Source: Prauserella rugosa (GTDB lineage: Bacteria; Actinomycetota; Actinomycetes; Mycobacteriales; Pseudonocardiaceae). Taken from it: a stretch of DNA of 64,000 nucleotides. Shown here piece by piece: positions 9,192 through 17,635 of the stretch. The DNA lies in contig NZ_JOIJ01000009.1 in NCBI RefSeq assembly GCF_000719975.1, forward strand, positions 124,001-188,000, given 5' to 3'. Each line of letters starts with the position of its first letter. The stretch's first letter is position 1. The notes below the pieces were generated by a model that searched no databases, was not told where the DNA came from, and worked only from the letters and a program-made list of their open reading frames with translations. A program made the position numbers and the translations under genes.

Positions 9192-9872
9192 GTGCGACGC
9201 GCGCGAATGTCCGCCGTGGCCGGTCTGCCCGTGGCGATCACGCTGCTGGCCGTGGTCGCCGGCTGCGCCGACCGGGAGAACGATCTCGACACGTACTACG
9301 ACGATCCGCCTGCCGGCGAAGATCGATCCGGTGGACAGTCCGAGCAGGGTTCGTCCGGCGGGTCGGGCGCGCCGCGATCCGGCGACACCTCGAGTAGCCA
9401 GGCGGAGGAGCCGCAGGGCACTCCCGCGTCGGCGGACTCGGCGCTGCTGTTGACCGACGACGACGTGCGCGAGGAAGGCGTCACGCCGATCGCACCGTCG
9501 GCGGTGGAGGCGGATCCGGCGGCGCCGACCTGCCTCGCGACCATCGCCCGGCATCCGGGTGCCGCCGAGGTCGGCGAGCGTGCGTGGGAGTACCCCACCG
9601 GATCGACGCTGCACCACCTCGTGACGCGTTACGCGGAACGGCCCGCCGCCGACGTGCTGGCCGAGCAGGTCGCGTGCGGGGGTGAGGAGATCCCGGTGAG
9701 CGGTGCGCCCGACGGGGTCGACACGCACGCGTGGTGCCAGGTCGGCACGTGCACCGTGGTGATCGCGGCCGAGGACGTGCTCTCGACCGTCGAGGTCCGC
9801 GCGGCCGACCGGGTCAGCGCGCAGGAGGCCGTCGGCAGGCTCGCCCCGCTCGCGGTGGGCAAACACGCCTGA
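9192..9872 (+). CDS. Secreted lipoprotein, DUF3558-like
   Basis: The 226-aa protein begins with a basic stretch and a hydrophobic helix ending in the lipobox VVAGC (Cys near residue 25), so it should be lipid-anchored on the outside of the membrane. A Gly/Ser/acidic linker of about 65 residues follows, then a compact domain with four cysteines (TCLA, VACGG, WCQVGTC) that probably form disulfides. The domain layout recalls the DUF3558/LppW-type actinobacterial lipoproteins, but I am not certain of the family. GAGAGGA about 10 nt upstream supports the GTG at 9192. It lies tail to tail with the Nudix gene. Function is unknown. Confidence 0.7.
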   Translation: MRRARMSAVAGLPVAITLLAVVAGCADRENDLDTYYDDPPAGEDRSGGQSEQGSSGGSGAPRSGDTSSSQAEEPQGTPASADSALLLTDDDVREEGVTPIAPSAVEADPAAPTCLATIARHPGAAEVGERAWEYPTGSTLHHLVTRYAERPAADVLAEQVACGGEEIPVSGAPDGVDTHAWCQVGTCTVVIAAEDVLSTVEVRAADRVSAQEAVGRLAPLAVGKHA

Positions 9873-9926
9873 CCCGCTGCCGCGGCACCGGCAGCTCGGC
9901 CAACGGCTGTGGCTGCCACCCTCGGA

Positions 9927-10451
9927 TCACCGAGGTGAACCCCGGCCGAAGCGGCGGAACCATTCGAGGGTGCCGAGGCGGCCGTCGGGGACGAAGGTTC
10001 CGTCGTCGGCCCGCAGCCAGGTGTGCAGCTCCTCGAGCGGCATCCACCACCCGTCCGCCACCTCCTCGGGCTGGTGCACCACCGGCTCGTCCCAGCGCAC
10101 CTCGTATGTGAAGTTGTGGCAGCGCACCGAGCCCTGTTCGAACGCCCACGAGAACAGCGGCACCGGCCTCACGCCGTGGATACCGAGTTCCTCGCCGAGT
10201 TCGCGGCGGGCGCACTCGTCGGGGGTCTCGCCCGCGGCCACCACACCGCCTGCCCAGCAGTCGAACGCGGACGGGTAGACGTCCTTGGTGGCGGTCCTGC
10301 GGTGGACGTACACGGACCCGCCGTCACCCGAACGCACCAGCACGACGGCTGCCGCGTGCCACAGGCCTCGGGCGCGGACATCGGCCCTGGTCGTGGAGCC
10401 GACGACCCGCGCATGGTCGTCGTAGATCGCAACGAGCTCGTCACCGCCCAC
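9927..10451 (-). CDS. Nudix hydrolase
   Basis: This 174-aa protein carries a complete Nudix box, with G-x5-E-x7-REL-x-EE-LG-I visible as GVVAAGET followed by ARRELGEELGI. The N-terminal ELVAIYDD...R...ARGLWHAAAVVLV and the later FSWAF, CHNF and VRWDEP resemble the IDI-like/YfcD group. It should hydrolyse a nucleoside-diphosphate-linked or similar substrate using Mg2+. I chose GTG at 10451 because it leaves a short divergent promoter gap before dop; earlier in-frame starts would overlap dop. Its place beside dop may be incidental, and the substrate cannot be told from sequence. Confidence 0.85.
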   Translation of the reverse strand: MGGDELVAIYDDHARVVGSTTRADVRARGLWHAAAVVLVRSGDGGSVYVHRRTATKDVYPSAFDCWAGGVVAAGETPDECARRELGEELGIHGVRPVPLFSWAFEQGSVRCHNFTYEVRWDEPVVHQPEEVADGWWMPLEELHTWLRADDGTFVPDGRLGTLEWFRRFGRGSPR

Positions 10452-10488
10452 ACGGTGATCCTGGCACGAGTGGCCGTAGGGTGGTGGC

Positions 10489-11991
10489 ATGCGGCGGATC
10501 ATGGGAACAGAGGTGGAGTACGGGATCGCGGTCCCGGGAGACGCCACCGCCAACCCGGTGCTGACCTCCACCCAGGTGGTGCTGGCCTACGCGGCGGCGG
10601 CCGACATCCCGCGGGCGCGGCGCGCGCGGTGGGACTACGAGGTCGAGTCCCCGTTGCGGGACGCGCGCGGATTCGACCTGACCGGCCCCAGCCAACCCAC
10701 CCAGGACAACGACGTCGAGGATCTCGGCGCGGCCAACGTGATCCTCACGAACGGCGCCCGGCTGTACGTCGACCACGCCCACCCGGAGTACTCCGCGCCC
10801 GAGGTGACCAATCCACGTGACGCCGTCATCTGGGACAAGGCAGGGGAGCGGGTCATGGAGCAGGCGGCCCTGCGCGCCGCGACGGTGCCCGGTCAGCCCC
10901 AGCTGCAGCTGTACAAGAACAACGTCGACGGCAAGGGCGCCAGCTACGGTACCCACGAGAACTACCTCATGGACCGCGCGACGCCGTTCACGGCGGTCAT
11001 CGCGGGTCTGACGCCGTTCTTCGTCTCCCGGCAGGTCGTGACCGGGTCCGGGCGGGTGGGTCTCGGCCCGCAGGGTGAGGAGCCGGGTTTCCAGTTGTCG
11101 CAGCGGTCGGACTACATCGAGGTCGAGGTGGGCCTCGAGACGACGCTCAAGCGCGGCATCATCAACACCCGTGACGAGCCGCACGCCGACGCGGACAAGT
11201 ACCGCAGGCTTCACGTGATCATCGGGGACGCGAACCTCGCCGAGTACTCGACGTTCCTGAAGGTCGGCACCACGGCTCTCGTGCTGGACATGATCGAGGC
11301 GGGAACGCGGTTCGACCACCTCAAGCTGGACGAGCCCGTGCGGGCGGTCCGCGAGATCAGTCACGACCCTTCGTTGAAGACGACGGTGGACGTCGCCGGC
11401 GGGCGCAAGTACACGGGTCTGGACCTGCAGTACGCCTACCACGAGATGGCCGCGGCCCACGTCGAACGCGAGGGCGGCGACGAGCAGGCCAAGGAAGTGC
11501 TCCGCGTATGGGGCGAGGTGCTGGACACGCTGGCCCACGACCCGATGGACGCGGCCGACCGGCTGGACTGGCCGGCCAAGCTGCGGCTCGTGAACGCCTA
11601 CCGGGAGCGTGACCAGCTCGGCTGGGCCGCTCCGCGGCTGCACCTGGTGGACCTACAGTACTCCGACGTGCGCCTCGACAAGGGCCTCTACAACCGCCTC
11701 GTGACGCGTGGCTCGATGAAACGCCTGGTCAGCGAGGACGAGGTGCAGGAGGCGATCACGACTCCGCCGTCGGACACCCGCGCCTACTTCCGGGGCAGGA
11801 CGTTGGAGAAGTACGCCAGCTCGATCGCGGCCGCATCGTGGGATTCGGTGATCTTCGACGTGGGCAGGGATTCGCTGGTGCGGATCCCGACGCTCGAACC
11901 GCTCCGCGGGACGAAAGCGCACGTCGGAGCGCTGCTGGACCGCGCGGAGACGGCCGAGGAGCTGGTCGAGGCGTTGACCGGATCGGACTAG
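10489..11991 (+). CDS. dop: Depupylase/Pup deamidase Dop
   Basis: The 500-aa enzyme belongs to the carboxylate-amine ligase fold shared with PafA. In relatives it deamidates Pup-Gln and, more importantly here, cleaves Pup from target lysines. MGTEVEYGI carries the Mg-ATP-binding glutamates, [15 protein letters not shown] holds the Asp (residue 95) that acts as nucleophile in Dop, and residues about 54-80 form the Dop-specific loop absent from PafA. Further ligase motifs are FKNN-like [13 protein letters not shown] and [16 protein letters not shown] at 10477-10482 lies 6 nt before the ATG, so the gene is probably leaderless. Because Pup here ends in Glu, only the depupylation role is needed. 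Dop precedes pup by about 105 nt. Confidence 0.96.
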   Translation: MRRIMGTEVEYGIAVPGDATANPVLTSTQVVLAYAAAADIPRARRARWDYEVESPLRDARGFDLTGPSQPTQDNDVEDLGAANVILTNGARLYVDHAHPEYSAPEVTNPRDAVIWDKAGERVMEQAALRAATVPGQPQLQLYKNNVDGKGASYGTHENYLMDRATPFTAVIAGLTPFFVSRQVVTGSGRVGLGPQGEEPGFQLSQRSDYIEVEVGLETTLKRGIINTRDEPHADADKYRRLHVIIGDANLAEYSTFLKVGTTALVLDMIEAGTRFDHLKLDEPVRAVREISHDPSLKTTVDVAGGRKYTGLDLQYAYHEMAAAHVEREGGDEQAKEVLRVWGEVLDTLAHDPMDAADRLDWPAKLRLVNAYRERDQLGWAAPRLHLVDLQYSDVRLDKGLYNRLVTRGSMKRLVSEDEVQEAITTPPSDTRAYFRGRTLEKYASSIAAASWDSVIFDVGRDSLVRIPTLEPLRGTKAHVGALLDRAETAEELVEALTGSD

Positions 11992-12053
11992 TGGACGGTC
12001 GGGAGAAGATCACCACTCCGACAACGGTCGTCCCGAATCGGCCTTCCACTGGG

Positions 12054-12059
12054 TAGGCT
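12054..12059 (+). promoter_or_regulatory. Candidate pup -10 element
   Basis: TAGGCT stands about 37 nt before the pup start, with an AGGAG-like and a GGGAGG site (12086-12091) between. It could allow pup-prcBA expression apart from dop. Confidence 0.3.
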
Positions 12060-12096
12060 GGGCACAGGAGCTCATCGGTCACACCGGGAGGCGACA

Positions 12097-12291
12097 ATGG
12101 CTCAGGAGAAGATCGAGAAGCACGGCGGCGGCGACTCCGAGGACGAGGCCGAAGGCGCTGCCCCGGCAGGCCAGGAACGCCGCGAGCAGATGGGCGAGGA
12201 CGTCGACACGATCCTGGACGAGATCGACGACGTGCTGGAGGAGAACGCCGAGGACTTCGTGCGCGCCTACGTGCAGAAGGGCGGCGAGTGA
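12097..12291 (+). CDS. pup: Prokaryotic ubiquitin-like protein Pup (GGE form)
   Basis: Pup is the 64-aa, largely disordered tag joined through its C-terminal Glu to lysines of proteins destined for the proteasome. The conserved C-terminal half reads DVDTILDEIDDVLEENAED and then FVRAYVQKGGE. The last codon is GAG followed by TGA, so the protein ends GGE and can be ligated by PafA without deamidation; mycobacterial Pup ends GGQ. The N-terminal part is rich in Gly, Glu and Ala. GGGAGG lies about 6 nt upstream. A strong palindrome separates it from prcB. Confidence 0.97.
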   Translation: MAQEKIEKHGGGDSEDEAEGAAPAGQERREQMGEDVDTILDEIDDVLEENAEDFVRAYVQKGGE

Positions 12292-12315
12292 CGCCCACGG
12301 CCGTGTCCTACCCTC

Positions 12316-12340
12316 GTTGATCACCGGTTCGGTGATCAAC
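12316..12340. promoter_or_regulatory. Perfect 11-bp inverted repeat followed by TTTT, between pup and prcB
   Basis: Arms GTTGATCACCG and CGGTGATCAAC flank a GTT loop and are followed at once by TTTT. This could be a partial terminator that lowers proteasome-core expression relative to pup, or a repressor operator: GATACT at 12346-12351 just downstream could be a -10 for prcBA. Confidence 0.55.
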
Positions 12341-12383
12341 TTTTCGATACTGTCCCCTTCGTCGATGGGAACTACGAGCACGC

Positions 12384-13244
12384 ATGGAACACACTCCGCG
12401 CAACTCGGGCTTCGCGTTGCCTTCCGCCTACCTGTCGTCGACGACCTCGTCCTTCGCCGATTTCCTGCGCGCCGAGGCACCGGATCTGTTGCCGAGTGCG
12501 CGGTCGGCGGGCATGGTCGCCTCGGGTGGTGACCTGGACGCCCCGCACGGCACCACGATCGTCGCCTCGACGTTCAACGGTGGTGTCCTCATCGCGGGCG
12601 ATCGCCGCGCGACCAGCGGCAACCTGATCGCGACCCGCGACATGGACAAGGTCTACGTCACCGACGCCTACTCCGCGGTGGGCATCGCGGGTACGGCGGG
12701 TATCGCGTTGGAGCTCGTCCGGCTGTACACGGTCGAGCTGGCGCACTACGAGAAGATCGAGGGCGTCTCGCTGTCGCTCGACGGCAAGTCGAACAAGCTC
12801 GCCACGATGGTCAGGGGCAATCTCGACGCGGCGATGGCGGGCCTGGCCGTGGTTCCGCTGTTCGTCGGCTACGACATCGAGGCCACGGACCCCAAGCGGG
12901 CGGGCCGGATCGTCTCGTTCGACGTGACCGGTGGCCGGTACGAGGAGAACGCGGGGTTCCACGCGATCGGTTCGGGTTCGGTGTTCGCGAAGTCGGCACT
13001 GAAGAAGCTGTACGACCCCGAGGCCGATCAGGACGCCGCCGTGCGGGCCGCGATCGAGTCGCTCTACGACGCCGCCGACGACGACACGGCGACCGGCGGC
13101 CCCGACGTGGCGCGCAAGATCTACCCGACCGTCGTCACGATCACGGCCGAACACGGTGCCGTGCAGCTGCCCAAGGAGGAGACCTCGGCCATCGCGGAGG
13201 CCGTCGTCGCCGACCGGGCCGCCCAGGCCGACTGGCGCAGCTGA
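12384..13244 (+). CDS. prcB: Proteasome beta subunit PrcB
   Basis: This 286-aa precursor forms the two inner catalytic rings of the 20S proteasome. A 56-residue propeptide ends in DAPHG; autocleavage exposes Thr57 (TTIVAS), the N-terminal nucleophile. Other active-site parts are [10 protein letters not shown] with the conserved Asp/Arg and the Lys in [21 protein letters not shown] is the typical C-terminal core. The mature subunit would be 230 aa, normal for the family. The propeptide keeps the enzyme inactive until half-rings join. It is followed by prcA in the usual order. Confidence 0.97.
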   Translation: MEHTPRNSGFALPSAYLSSTTSSFADFLRAEAPDLLPSARSAGMVASGGDLDAPHGTTIVASTFNGGVLIAGDRRATSGNLIATRDMDKVYVTDAYSAVGIAGTAGIALELVRLYTVELAHYEKIEGVSLSLDGKSNKLATMVRGNLDAAMAGLAVVPLFVGYDIEATDPKRAGRIVSFDVTGGRYEENAGFHAIGSGSVFAKSALKKLYDPEADQDAAVRAAIESLYDAADDDTATGGPDVARKIYPTVVTITAEHGAVQLPKEETSAIAEAVVADRAAQADWRS

Positions 13245-13248
13245 CGCG

Positions 13249-13272
13249 GGTGGGTGCCGGCAGGCGCCCACC
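13249..13272 (+). terminator. Hairpin between prcB and prcA
   Basis: GGTGGGTGCC pairs with GGCGCCCACC (one G-U) across a 4-nt loop and is followed by GTTTCCTT. As prcBA normally form one operon, this may be an attenuator or RNA-stabilising hairpin and not a full stop. Confidence 0.4.
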
Positions 13273-13320
13273 GTTTCCTTCTTCAGCCCGACATTCCCGA
13301 GCAGAGCGGAGCCAACGCAA

Positions 13321-14154
13321 GTGTCGATGCCGCTGTACGCCTCTCCCGAGCAGTTGATGCGGGAGCGTTCCGAGCTCGCGCGCAAGGGCATTGCGCGCGG
13401 TCGGAGCGTCGTGGTGCTCAAGTACCGGGGCGGGGTGCTGTTCGTGGCGGAGAATCCGTCGCCGACGTTGCACAAGGTCTCGGAGATCTACGACCGCATC
13501 GGGTTCGCCGCGGTCGGTCGCTACAGCGAGTTCGAAGCCCTGCGGCGTGGCGGGATCCGGCACGTCGACCTGCAGGGCTACCAGTACGACCGGAGGGACG
13601 TCAGCGCGCGGGCGCTGGCGAACGTGTACGCCCAGACGCTCAGCACGATCTTCACCGAGCAGCTCAAGCCGTACGAGGTGGAGATCTGTGTGGCGCAGGT
13701 CGGTGCGAACACCGACGAGGACGAGCTGTACCGCCTCACCTACGACGGGTCGATCGGCGACGAGTCGCGGTTCGTCGTGATGGGCGGGCAGACCGAGGCG
13801 ATCAGCACGAAGCTGAAGGACACCTTCTCGGACGGCATGGAGTTGGCCGACGCCGTGCGCGTCGCGGCCGAGGCGTTCCGCCCGTCGGGCTCCGGTTCCG
13901 GGAGCGGGGCGAGCGGGTCGAACGGCAACGGCTCGTCGTCGGCCGAGTCCGAGCCGAGCAAGCTCGAGGTGGCGGTACTGGAGCGCGAACGCCCTGGCCG
14001 CAAGTTCCGGCGCATCACCGGCGCGGCACTCGACGCGCTGCTGCCCGCCCGCACGGAATCCTCGGAGTCCTCGGATTCGGCGGAGTCTTCCGGTTCGGCC
14101 GACTCGTCGGAGAACGGCGACTCGGGCTCCGGCAGCGACTCGGACCAGTCGTGA
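13321..14154 (+). CDS. prcA: Proteasome alpha subunit PrcA
   Basis: The 277-aa subunit forms the outer gated rings that dock with [23 protein letters not shown] is the gating N-terminus and first helix, followed by [17 protein letters not shown] and the conserved [17 protein letters not shown] and [12 protein letters not shown] blocks. It lacks the N-terminal Thr of beta subunits. The start is GTG at 13321 by alignment with mycobacterial PrcA. After the conserved [14 protein letters not shown] the protein carries a tail of over 30 residues made almost only of Ser, Glu, Asp and Gly, and another Gly/Ser insertion lies near residues 182-205. Both are longer than I remember from mycobacteria and are probably disordered. 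Confidence 0.96.
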   Translation: MSMPLYASPEQLMRERSELARKGIARGRSVVVLKYRGGVLFVAENPSPTLHKVSEIYDRIGFAAVGRYSEFEALRRGGIRHVDLQGYQYDRRDVSARALANVYAQTLSTIFTEQLKPYEVEICVAQVGANTDEDELYRLTYDGSIGDESRFVVMGGQTEAISTKLKDTFSDGMELADAVRVAAEAFRPSGSGSGSGASGSNGNGSSSAESEPSKLEVAVLERERPGRKFRRITGAALDALLPARTESSESSDSAESSGSADSSENGDSGSGSDSDQS

Positions 14155-14158
14155 GGTG

Positions 14159-14189
14159 GGTGGCCGTGCTGCGTCGTGGCACGGCCACC
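14159..14189. terminator. Bidirectional terminator between prcA and the PAP2-DAGK gene
   Basis: Perfect 11-bp arms (GGTGGCCGTGC and GCACGGCCACC) with a 9-nt loop begin 5 nt after the prcA stop, between convergent genes. Confidence 0.7.
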
Positions 14190-14205
14190 TGACGGTCCCC
14201 GTGGC

Positions 14206-15708
14206 TCAGATGCGGTAGATCGTCAGCGCACTCGGCCGGGAGCGGAATCGGAAGACGCGGCCGAGCGGGCCGACCTCGCCGTCGGAGGCCAGTCTGCGAT
14301 GCCCGTCGAGTACCTCGACGTCCAGTTCCGGCAGGTCGCGCTGGCGGTACACGTGACTTGCGTGCAGGGTCTTGGTGATCGCCGCCAGCACGAAGCGTGC
14401 GCGCGAGTACGGCACGTCGGCACGCAGGTAGCGCACGTCGAGCAGTCCGGTGTCGAGCGCGGGCCTGCGGTTGGGCCAGAATCCCTTCGGCGCGTAGGTG
14501 CCGTTACCGACGAACACCATCCACACGAGCGCGCGTTTTCCGTTGAGCCGGACCGGAAACGGCTTGGCCCTGCGCAGCACGCGGATCATCGCGAGGACGG
14601 CCGACGGCCACTTCGGGTGCCGCTGCTGGATCTTCTCGCGCAGCCGCACCATCTCGGGGTAACCGCCGAGGCTGGCGGTGTTGACGAACCATCGGCGTTG
14701 CACCGCGTCGCGCCCTTCGACGACCACCTCGCCCAGGTCGATGCCGACGGCGGCGCCGCGTTCGGTGGCCAGGTCGGCGTCGGGCATGGAACGCACCCCG
14801 ACGTCCCTGGCGAAGTGGTTCAGGGTGCCGGAGGGGATGAGGGCCAGGGGCAGCCCGGTGTCGGCGGCGACCGAGGCGACCGCCGCGACGGTGCCGTCGC
14901 CGCCGGAGACGCCGAGCGCGCGGACGCGCCCTCCGCGGCGGTCGAGCTCGGCCGTGATGTGGCCGCGCAGGTCGGCCTCCCCGTCGGGGAACAGCAGCTC
15001 GGCCTTCGGCCACGCGAATCGGACCTCCGGTGTCGGGTCGTCGGCGGGGTCGCCGGAACCGGGGTTGACGACGGCGAGCATGTCCTCGCCGTCCACCATG
15101 AGTGGTGCCTCGGCGCGGTGTGCGGTGCGTCCGGGGCGGTCGTCGCGGACGGGCCACCAGTGGCACGTGGCGACGGCGGCGCCCACGCCGAGTGCGGCCC
15201 CGGCTCCGACGTCGCTCGGCCAGTGGACGCCGGTGTGCACCCGGGAGTAGGCGACGGCGGCGGCGAGCGGCAGCAGGGCCAGACCTGCCGCTGGGGCTTC
15301 GAGTGCCACGCCGGTGGCGAACGCGGCCGCGGACGCGGCGTGGCCCGACGGCAGTGACGACGAGGTCGGACGGGGCAGCAGTCTGCGGTGTTCCGGGACC
15401 GCCGAGGAGGCGGGCCTGCGGCGGGGCAGCAGTTCCTTGGCGACGAAACTGGCGCTCAGGCTTGCGAAGGCGACGCTGCCGAGGCCGCGCAGTGCTCCCC
15501 GGCGCAGGCTGCCCTTCCGGGTGGCCAGCGCGCCGGCGACGCACCACCAGAGCAGGGACTTGTCGGCGGAGCGGCTGAGCAGCAGGAGCGCGCGGTCGGC
15601 GCGACTGCGGGGCAGCGCGGCGCTCCGCGCCATGAGGCGGCGGTCGCGGCGGCCGACCTCGGCCAGCGGGCCCACTCGGCGCAACAGGTGCAGGGGCATG
15701 GCGGCCAT
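14206..15708 (-). CDS. PAP2 phosphatase fused to diacylglycerol-kinase domain
   Basis: This 500-aa membrane-associated enzyme joins two lipid domains. Residues about 30-190 form a PAP2 phosphatase with KELLPRRRP, SSSLPSGHAAS and SRVHTGVHWPSDV, the three acid-phosphatase motifs, among hydrophobic helices. Residues about 205-500 form a DAGK-type lipid kinase with GVSGGDGTVAAVAS and IPSGTLNHFARDVG. Such fusions occur in actinobacteria and are assumed to act in phospholipid or polyprenyl-phosphate recycling; which lipid is handled is unknown. I chose ATG 15708; 15699 is an alternative. The frame remains open far upstream, but that part is antisense to pafA. The gene lies in reverse orientation inside the proteasome locus. 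Confidence 0.85.
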   Translation of the reverse strand: MAAMPLHLLRRVGPLAEVGRRDRRLMARSAALPRSRADRALLLLSRSADKSLLWWCVAGALATRKGSLRRGALRGLGSVAFASLSASFVAKELLPRRRPASSAVPEHRRLLPRPTSSSLPSGHAASAAAFATGVALEAPAAGLALLPLAAAVAYSRVHTGVHWPSDVGAGAALGVGAAVATCHWWPVRDDRPGRTAHRAEAPLMVDGEDMLAVVNPGSGDPADDPTPEVRFAWPKAELLFPDGEADLRGHITAELDRRGGRVRALGVSGGDGTVAAVASVAADTGLPLALIPSGTLNHFARDVGVRSMPDADLATERGAAVGIDLGEVVVEGRDAVQRRWFVNTASLGGYPEMVRLREKIQQRHPKWPSAVLAMIRVLRRAKPFPVRLNGKRALVWMVFVGNGTYAPKGFWPNRRPALDTGLLDVRYLRADVPYSRARFVLAAITKTLHASHVYRQRDLPELDVEVLDGHRRLASDGEVGPLGRVFRFRSRPSALTIYRI

Positions 15709-15789
15709 GCTGCCCCACTCGGCTTGAAAAGACCGTGACGGGCCGGAAACCCACACCGATTCATTCCCCAGTTCCCGCCCTCGACCGCA

Positions 15790-15795
15790 TACCCT
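15790..15795 (+). promoter_or_regulatory. -10 hexamer of probable leaderless pafA
   Basis: TACCCT lies 6 nt before the pafA ATG. The pattern matches dop, pafB and other genes in the window. Confidence 0.45.
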
Positions 15796-15801
15796 TGAAG
15801 G

Positions 15802-17160
15802 ATGCAGCGGCGGATCTTTGGGATCGAAACCGAGTTCGGAGTCACCTGCACGTTCCACGGGCAGCGCAGGCTCTCGCCCGACGAGGTCGCGCGTTACCTG
15901 TTCCGGCGCGTGGTGTCGTGGGGGCGCTCGTCCAACGTCTTCCTGTCCAACGGTTCCCGGCTCTACCTCGACGTCGGATCGCATCCCGAGTACGCCACGG
16001 CCGAGTGTGACGACCTGGCTCAGCTGGTCACGCACGACAAGGCGGGGGAGCGCATCCTCGAGGACCTGCTCGTCGACGCCGAGCGCAGGCTGGCCGACGA
16101 GGGCATCGGCGGCGACATCTTCCTGTTCAAGAACAACACGGACTCCGCGGGCAATTCGTACGGCTGTCACGAGAACTACCTGGTGACACGGGCCGGCGAG
16201 TTCTCCAGGATCGCCGACGTGCTGTTGCCGTTCCTGGTGACCCGCCAGTTGATCTGCGGCGCGGGCAAGGTGTTGCAGACGCCGCGGGGCGCGGTGTACT
16301 GCCTGTCGCAGCGGGCCGAGCACATCTGGGAGGGCGTCTCGAGTGCGACCACCCGGTCGCGGCCGATCATCAACACCCGCGACGAGCCGCACGCCGACGC
16401 CGAGCGGTACCGCAGGCTGCACGTGATCGTCGGGGACTCGAACATGGCCGAGCCGACCACACTGCTGAAGGTCGGCACGGCGCACCTGGTGCTCGAGATG
16501 ATCGAGCAGGGTGTGCAGTTCCGCGATTTCAGTCTGGACAACCCGATCCGTGCGATTCGGGAGATCAGTCACGATCTGACCGGTCGGCGTCAGGTGCGGC
16601 TGGCAGGTGGGCGTGAGGCCTCGGCGTTGGAGATCCAGCGCGAGTACCACGCCAGGGCGGTGCAGCACATCGAGTCGACCGACGCCGGTCCGCTGATGCG
16701 GCACGTCGTCGACCTGTGGGGCAGGGCGCTGGATGCGGTCGAGCAGCAGGATTTCTCGCTGATCGACACGGAGATCGACTGGGCGATCAAGCACCGGTTC
16801 GTCGAGCGGTACCGGTCGAAGCACAACCTGGACCTGTCGGATCCGCGGGTGGCGCAGCTGGATCTGGCCTACCACGACATCCGGCGCGGGCGCGGGGTGT
16901 TCGATCTGTTGCAGCGCAAGGGGTTGGTGCAGCGGGTGACCGACGACGGGGAGATCGAGGCGGCCAAGGACACGCCTCCGCAGTCGACGCGGGCGAAGTT
17001 GCGGGGCGATTTCATCGCCGCGGCGCAGCAGGCGGGCCGGGATTTCACCGTCGACTGGGTGCACCTGAAGTTGAACGACCAGGCCCAGCGGACGGTTCTG
17101 TGCAAGGACCCGTTTCGGGCCGTCGACGAGCGGGTCGACCGTCTGATCAACTCGCTGTAG
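15802..17160 (+). CDS. pafA: Pup-protein ligase PafA
   Basis: The 452-aa ligase activates the C-terminal Glu of Pup with ATP and joins it to substrate lysines. [16 protein letters not shown] carries the Mg-binding glutamates, [16 protein letters not shown] has the catalytic-base Asp57, and [18 protein letters not shown] and [19 protein letters not shown] line the ATP site. The small C-terminal domain, from about residue 370, binds Pup in relatives. It lacks the Dop-specific loop after the N-terminal strand, which separates it from Dop. Length is normal. It is divergent from the PAP2-DAGK gene and has its own promoter, so it is not in the pup-prcBA transcript. Confidence 0.97.
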   Translation: MQRRIFGIETEFGVTCTFHGQRRLSPDEVARYLFRRVVSWGRSSNVFLSNGSRLYLDVGSHPEYATAECDDLAQLVTHDKAGERILEDLLVDAERRLADEGIGGDIFLFKNNTDSAGNSYGCHENYLVTRAGEFSRIADVLLPFLVTRQLICGAGKVLQTPRGAVYCLSQRAEHIWEGVSSATTRSRPIINTRDEPHADAERYRRLHVIVGDSNMAEPTTLLKVGTAHLVLEMIEQGVQFRDFSLDNPIRAIREISHDLTGRRQVRLAGGREASALEIQREYHARAVQHIESTDAGPLMRHVVDLWGRALDAVEQQDFSLIDTEIDWAIKHRFVERYRSKHNLDLSDPRVAQLDLAYHDIRRGRGVFDLLQRKGLVQRVTDDGEIEAAKDTPPQSTRAKLRGDFIAAAQQAGRDFTVDWVHLKLNDQAQRTVLCKDPFRAVDERVDRLINSL

Positions 17161-17192
17161 TCGGACGCGGGGCCGCGGGAGCGGCCGAGAGC

Positions 17193-17227
17193 GGAGGGGC
17201 GCATCGCCGTGGGCGGTGCGCCCCTCC
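17193..17227 (+). terminator. Hairpin terminator after pafA
   Basis: A 16-bp stem with one G-U pair (GGAGGGGCGCATCGCC against GGCGGTGCGCCCCTCC) and a GTG loop begins 33 nt after the pafA stop. Confidence 0.75.
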
Positions 17228-17259
17228 GTCGTCTGCTGGCATGTCTGGTCAAACATATC

Positions 17260-17274
17260 AACGCGCGTTAGATT
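17260..17274. promoter_or_regulatory. Operator and -10 of the arsR-type operon
   Basis: The perfect palindrome AACGCGCGTT (17260-17269) runs into TAGATT (17269-17274), a -10-like hexamer 7 nt before the ATG at 17282. The wider region is AT-rich. Binding of the ArsR protein here would block its own leaderless promoter. Confidence 0.45.
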
Positions 17275-17281
17275 GAACGCC

Positions 17282-17635
17282 ATGGGAGACGAGCGGTGCG
17301 AGCTGCTGTGTATCGACTTCGACCACGCGGAGGCGCTCCGGGCGGCGCTGCCGGGGCCCGAGGTGATCGCCCGTGACGCCGAACGGCTGCGGGCGCTGGG
17401 GGATCCGACGAGGCTGAGGGTGGCCCGTGCCCTGCTCGCGGGCGACGAACTGTGTGTGTGCGACCTGGCGTGGATCGTCGGCTCGTCGCAGGGACTGGTG
17501 TCCCATCACCTGCGGCAGCTGCGGTCGGCGGGACTGGTGGACTCACGCAGGGACGGCAAGCTCGTGATGTATCGCCTGTCGGCCCACGGGCGGACGGCGT
17601 TGAACGTGCTCGTCGGCGAGGCGGACCCGGTATGA
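17282..17635 (+). CDS. ArsR/SmtB metal-sensing repressor, CadC/CmtR-like
   Basis: The 117-aa winged-helix repressor has ALGDPTRLRVARALL and DLAWIVGSSQGLVSHHLRQL, the DNA-binding helix, then the wing RRDGKLVMYRLS. ELCVCDL in the helix before it is the paired-cysteine metal site of CadC-type proteins, and the N-terminus adds two more cysteines (CELLC), which in CadC complete the Cd/Pb/Zn site. On metal binding it should leave the operator. Its stop overlaps the ATPase start as ATGA, so the two are translated together. The exact metal is inferred from the cysteine set and is not proven; cadmium or lead is most likely. Confidence 0.9.
   Translation: MGDERCELLCIDFDHAEALRAALPGPEVIARDAERLRALGDPTRLRVARALLAGDELCVCDLAWIVGSSQGLVSHHLRQLRSAGLVDSRRDGKLVMYRLSAHGRTALNVLVGEADPV

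Noticed and set aside
9920..9935. CCTCGG-ATCA-CCGAGG as a terminator of the lipoprotein gene
   Set aside because: The stem is only 6 bp and overlaps the end of the convergent Nudix gene; too weak to list.
12282..12294. Pup ending GGE as a sequencing error
   Set aside because: GGE-type Pup is known in some actinobacteria, and the stop codon and flanks are clean, so the reading is acceptable as it stands.
15709..17283. Open frame continuing the PAP2-DAGK gene upstream to over 1000 codons
   Set aside because: The upstream part is antisense to pafA, has no family character and reflects high GC in the third codon position.
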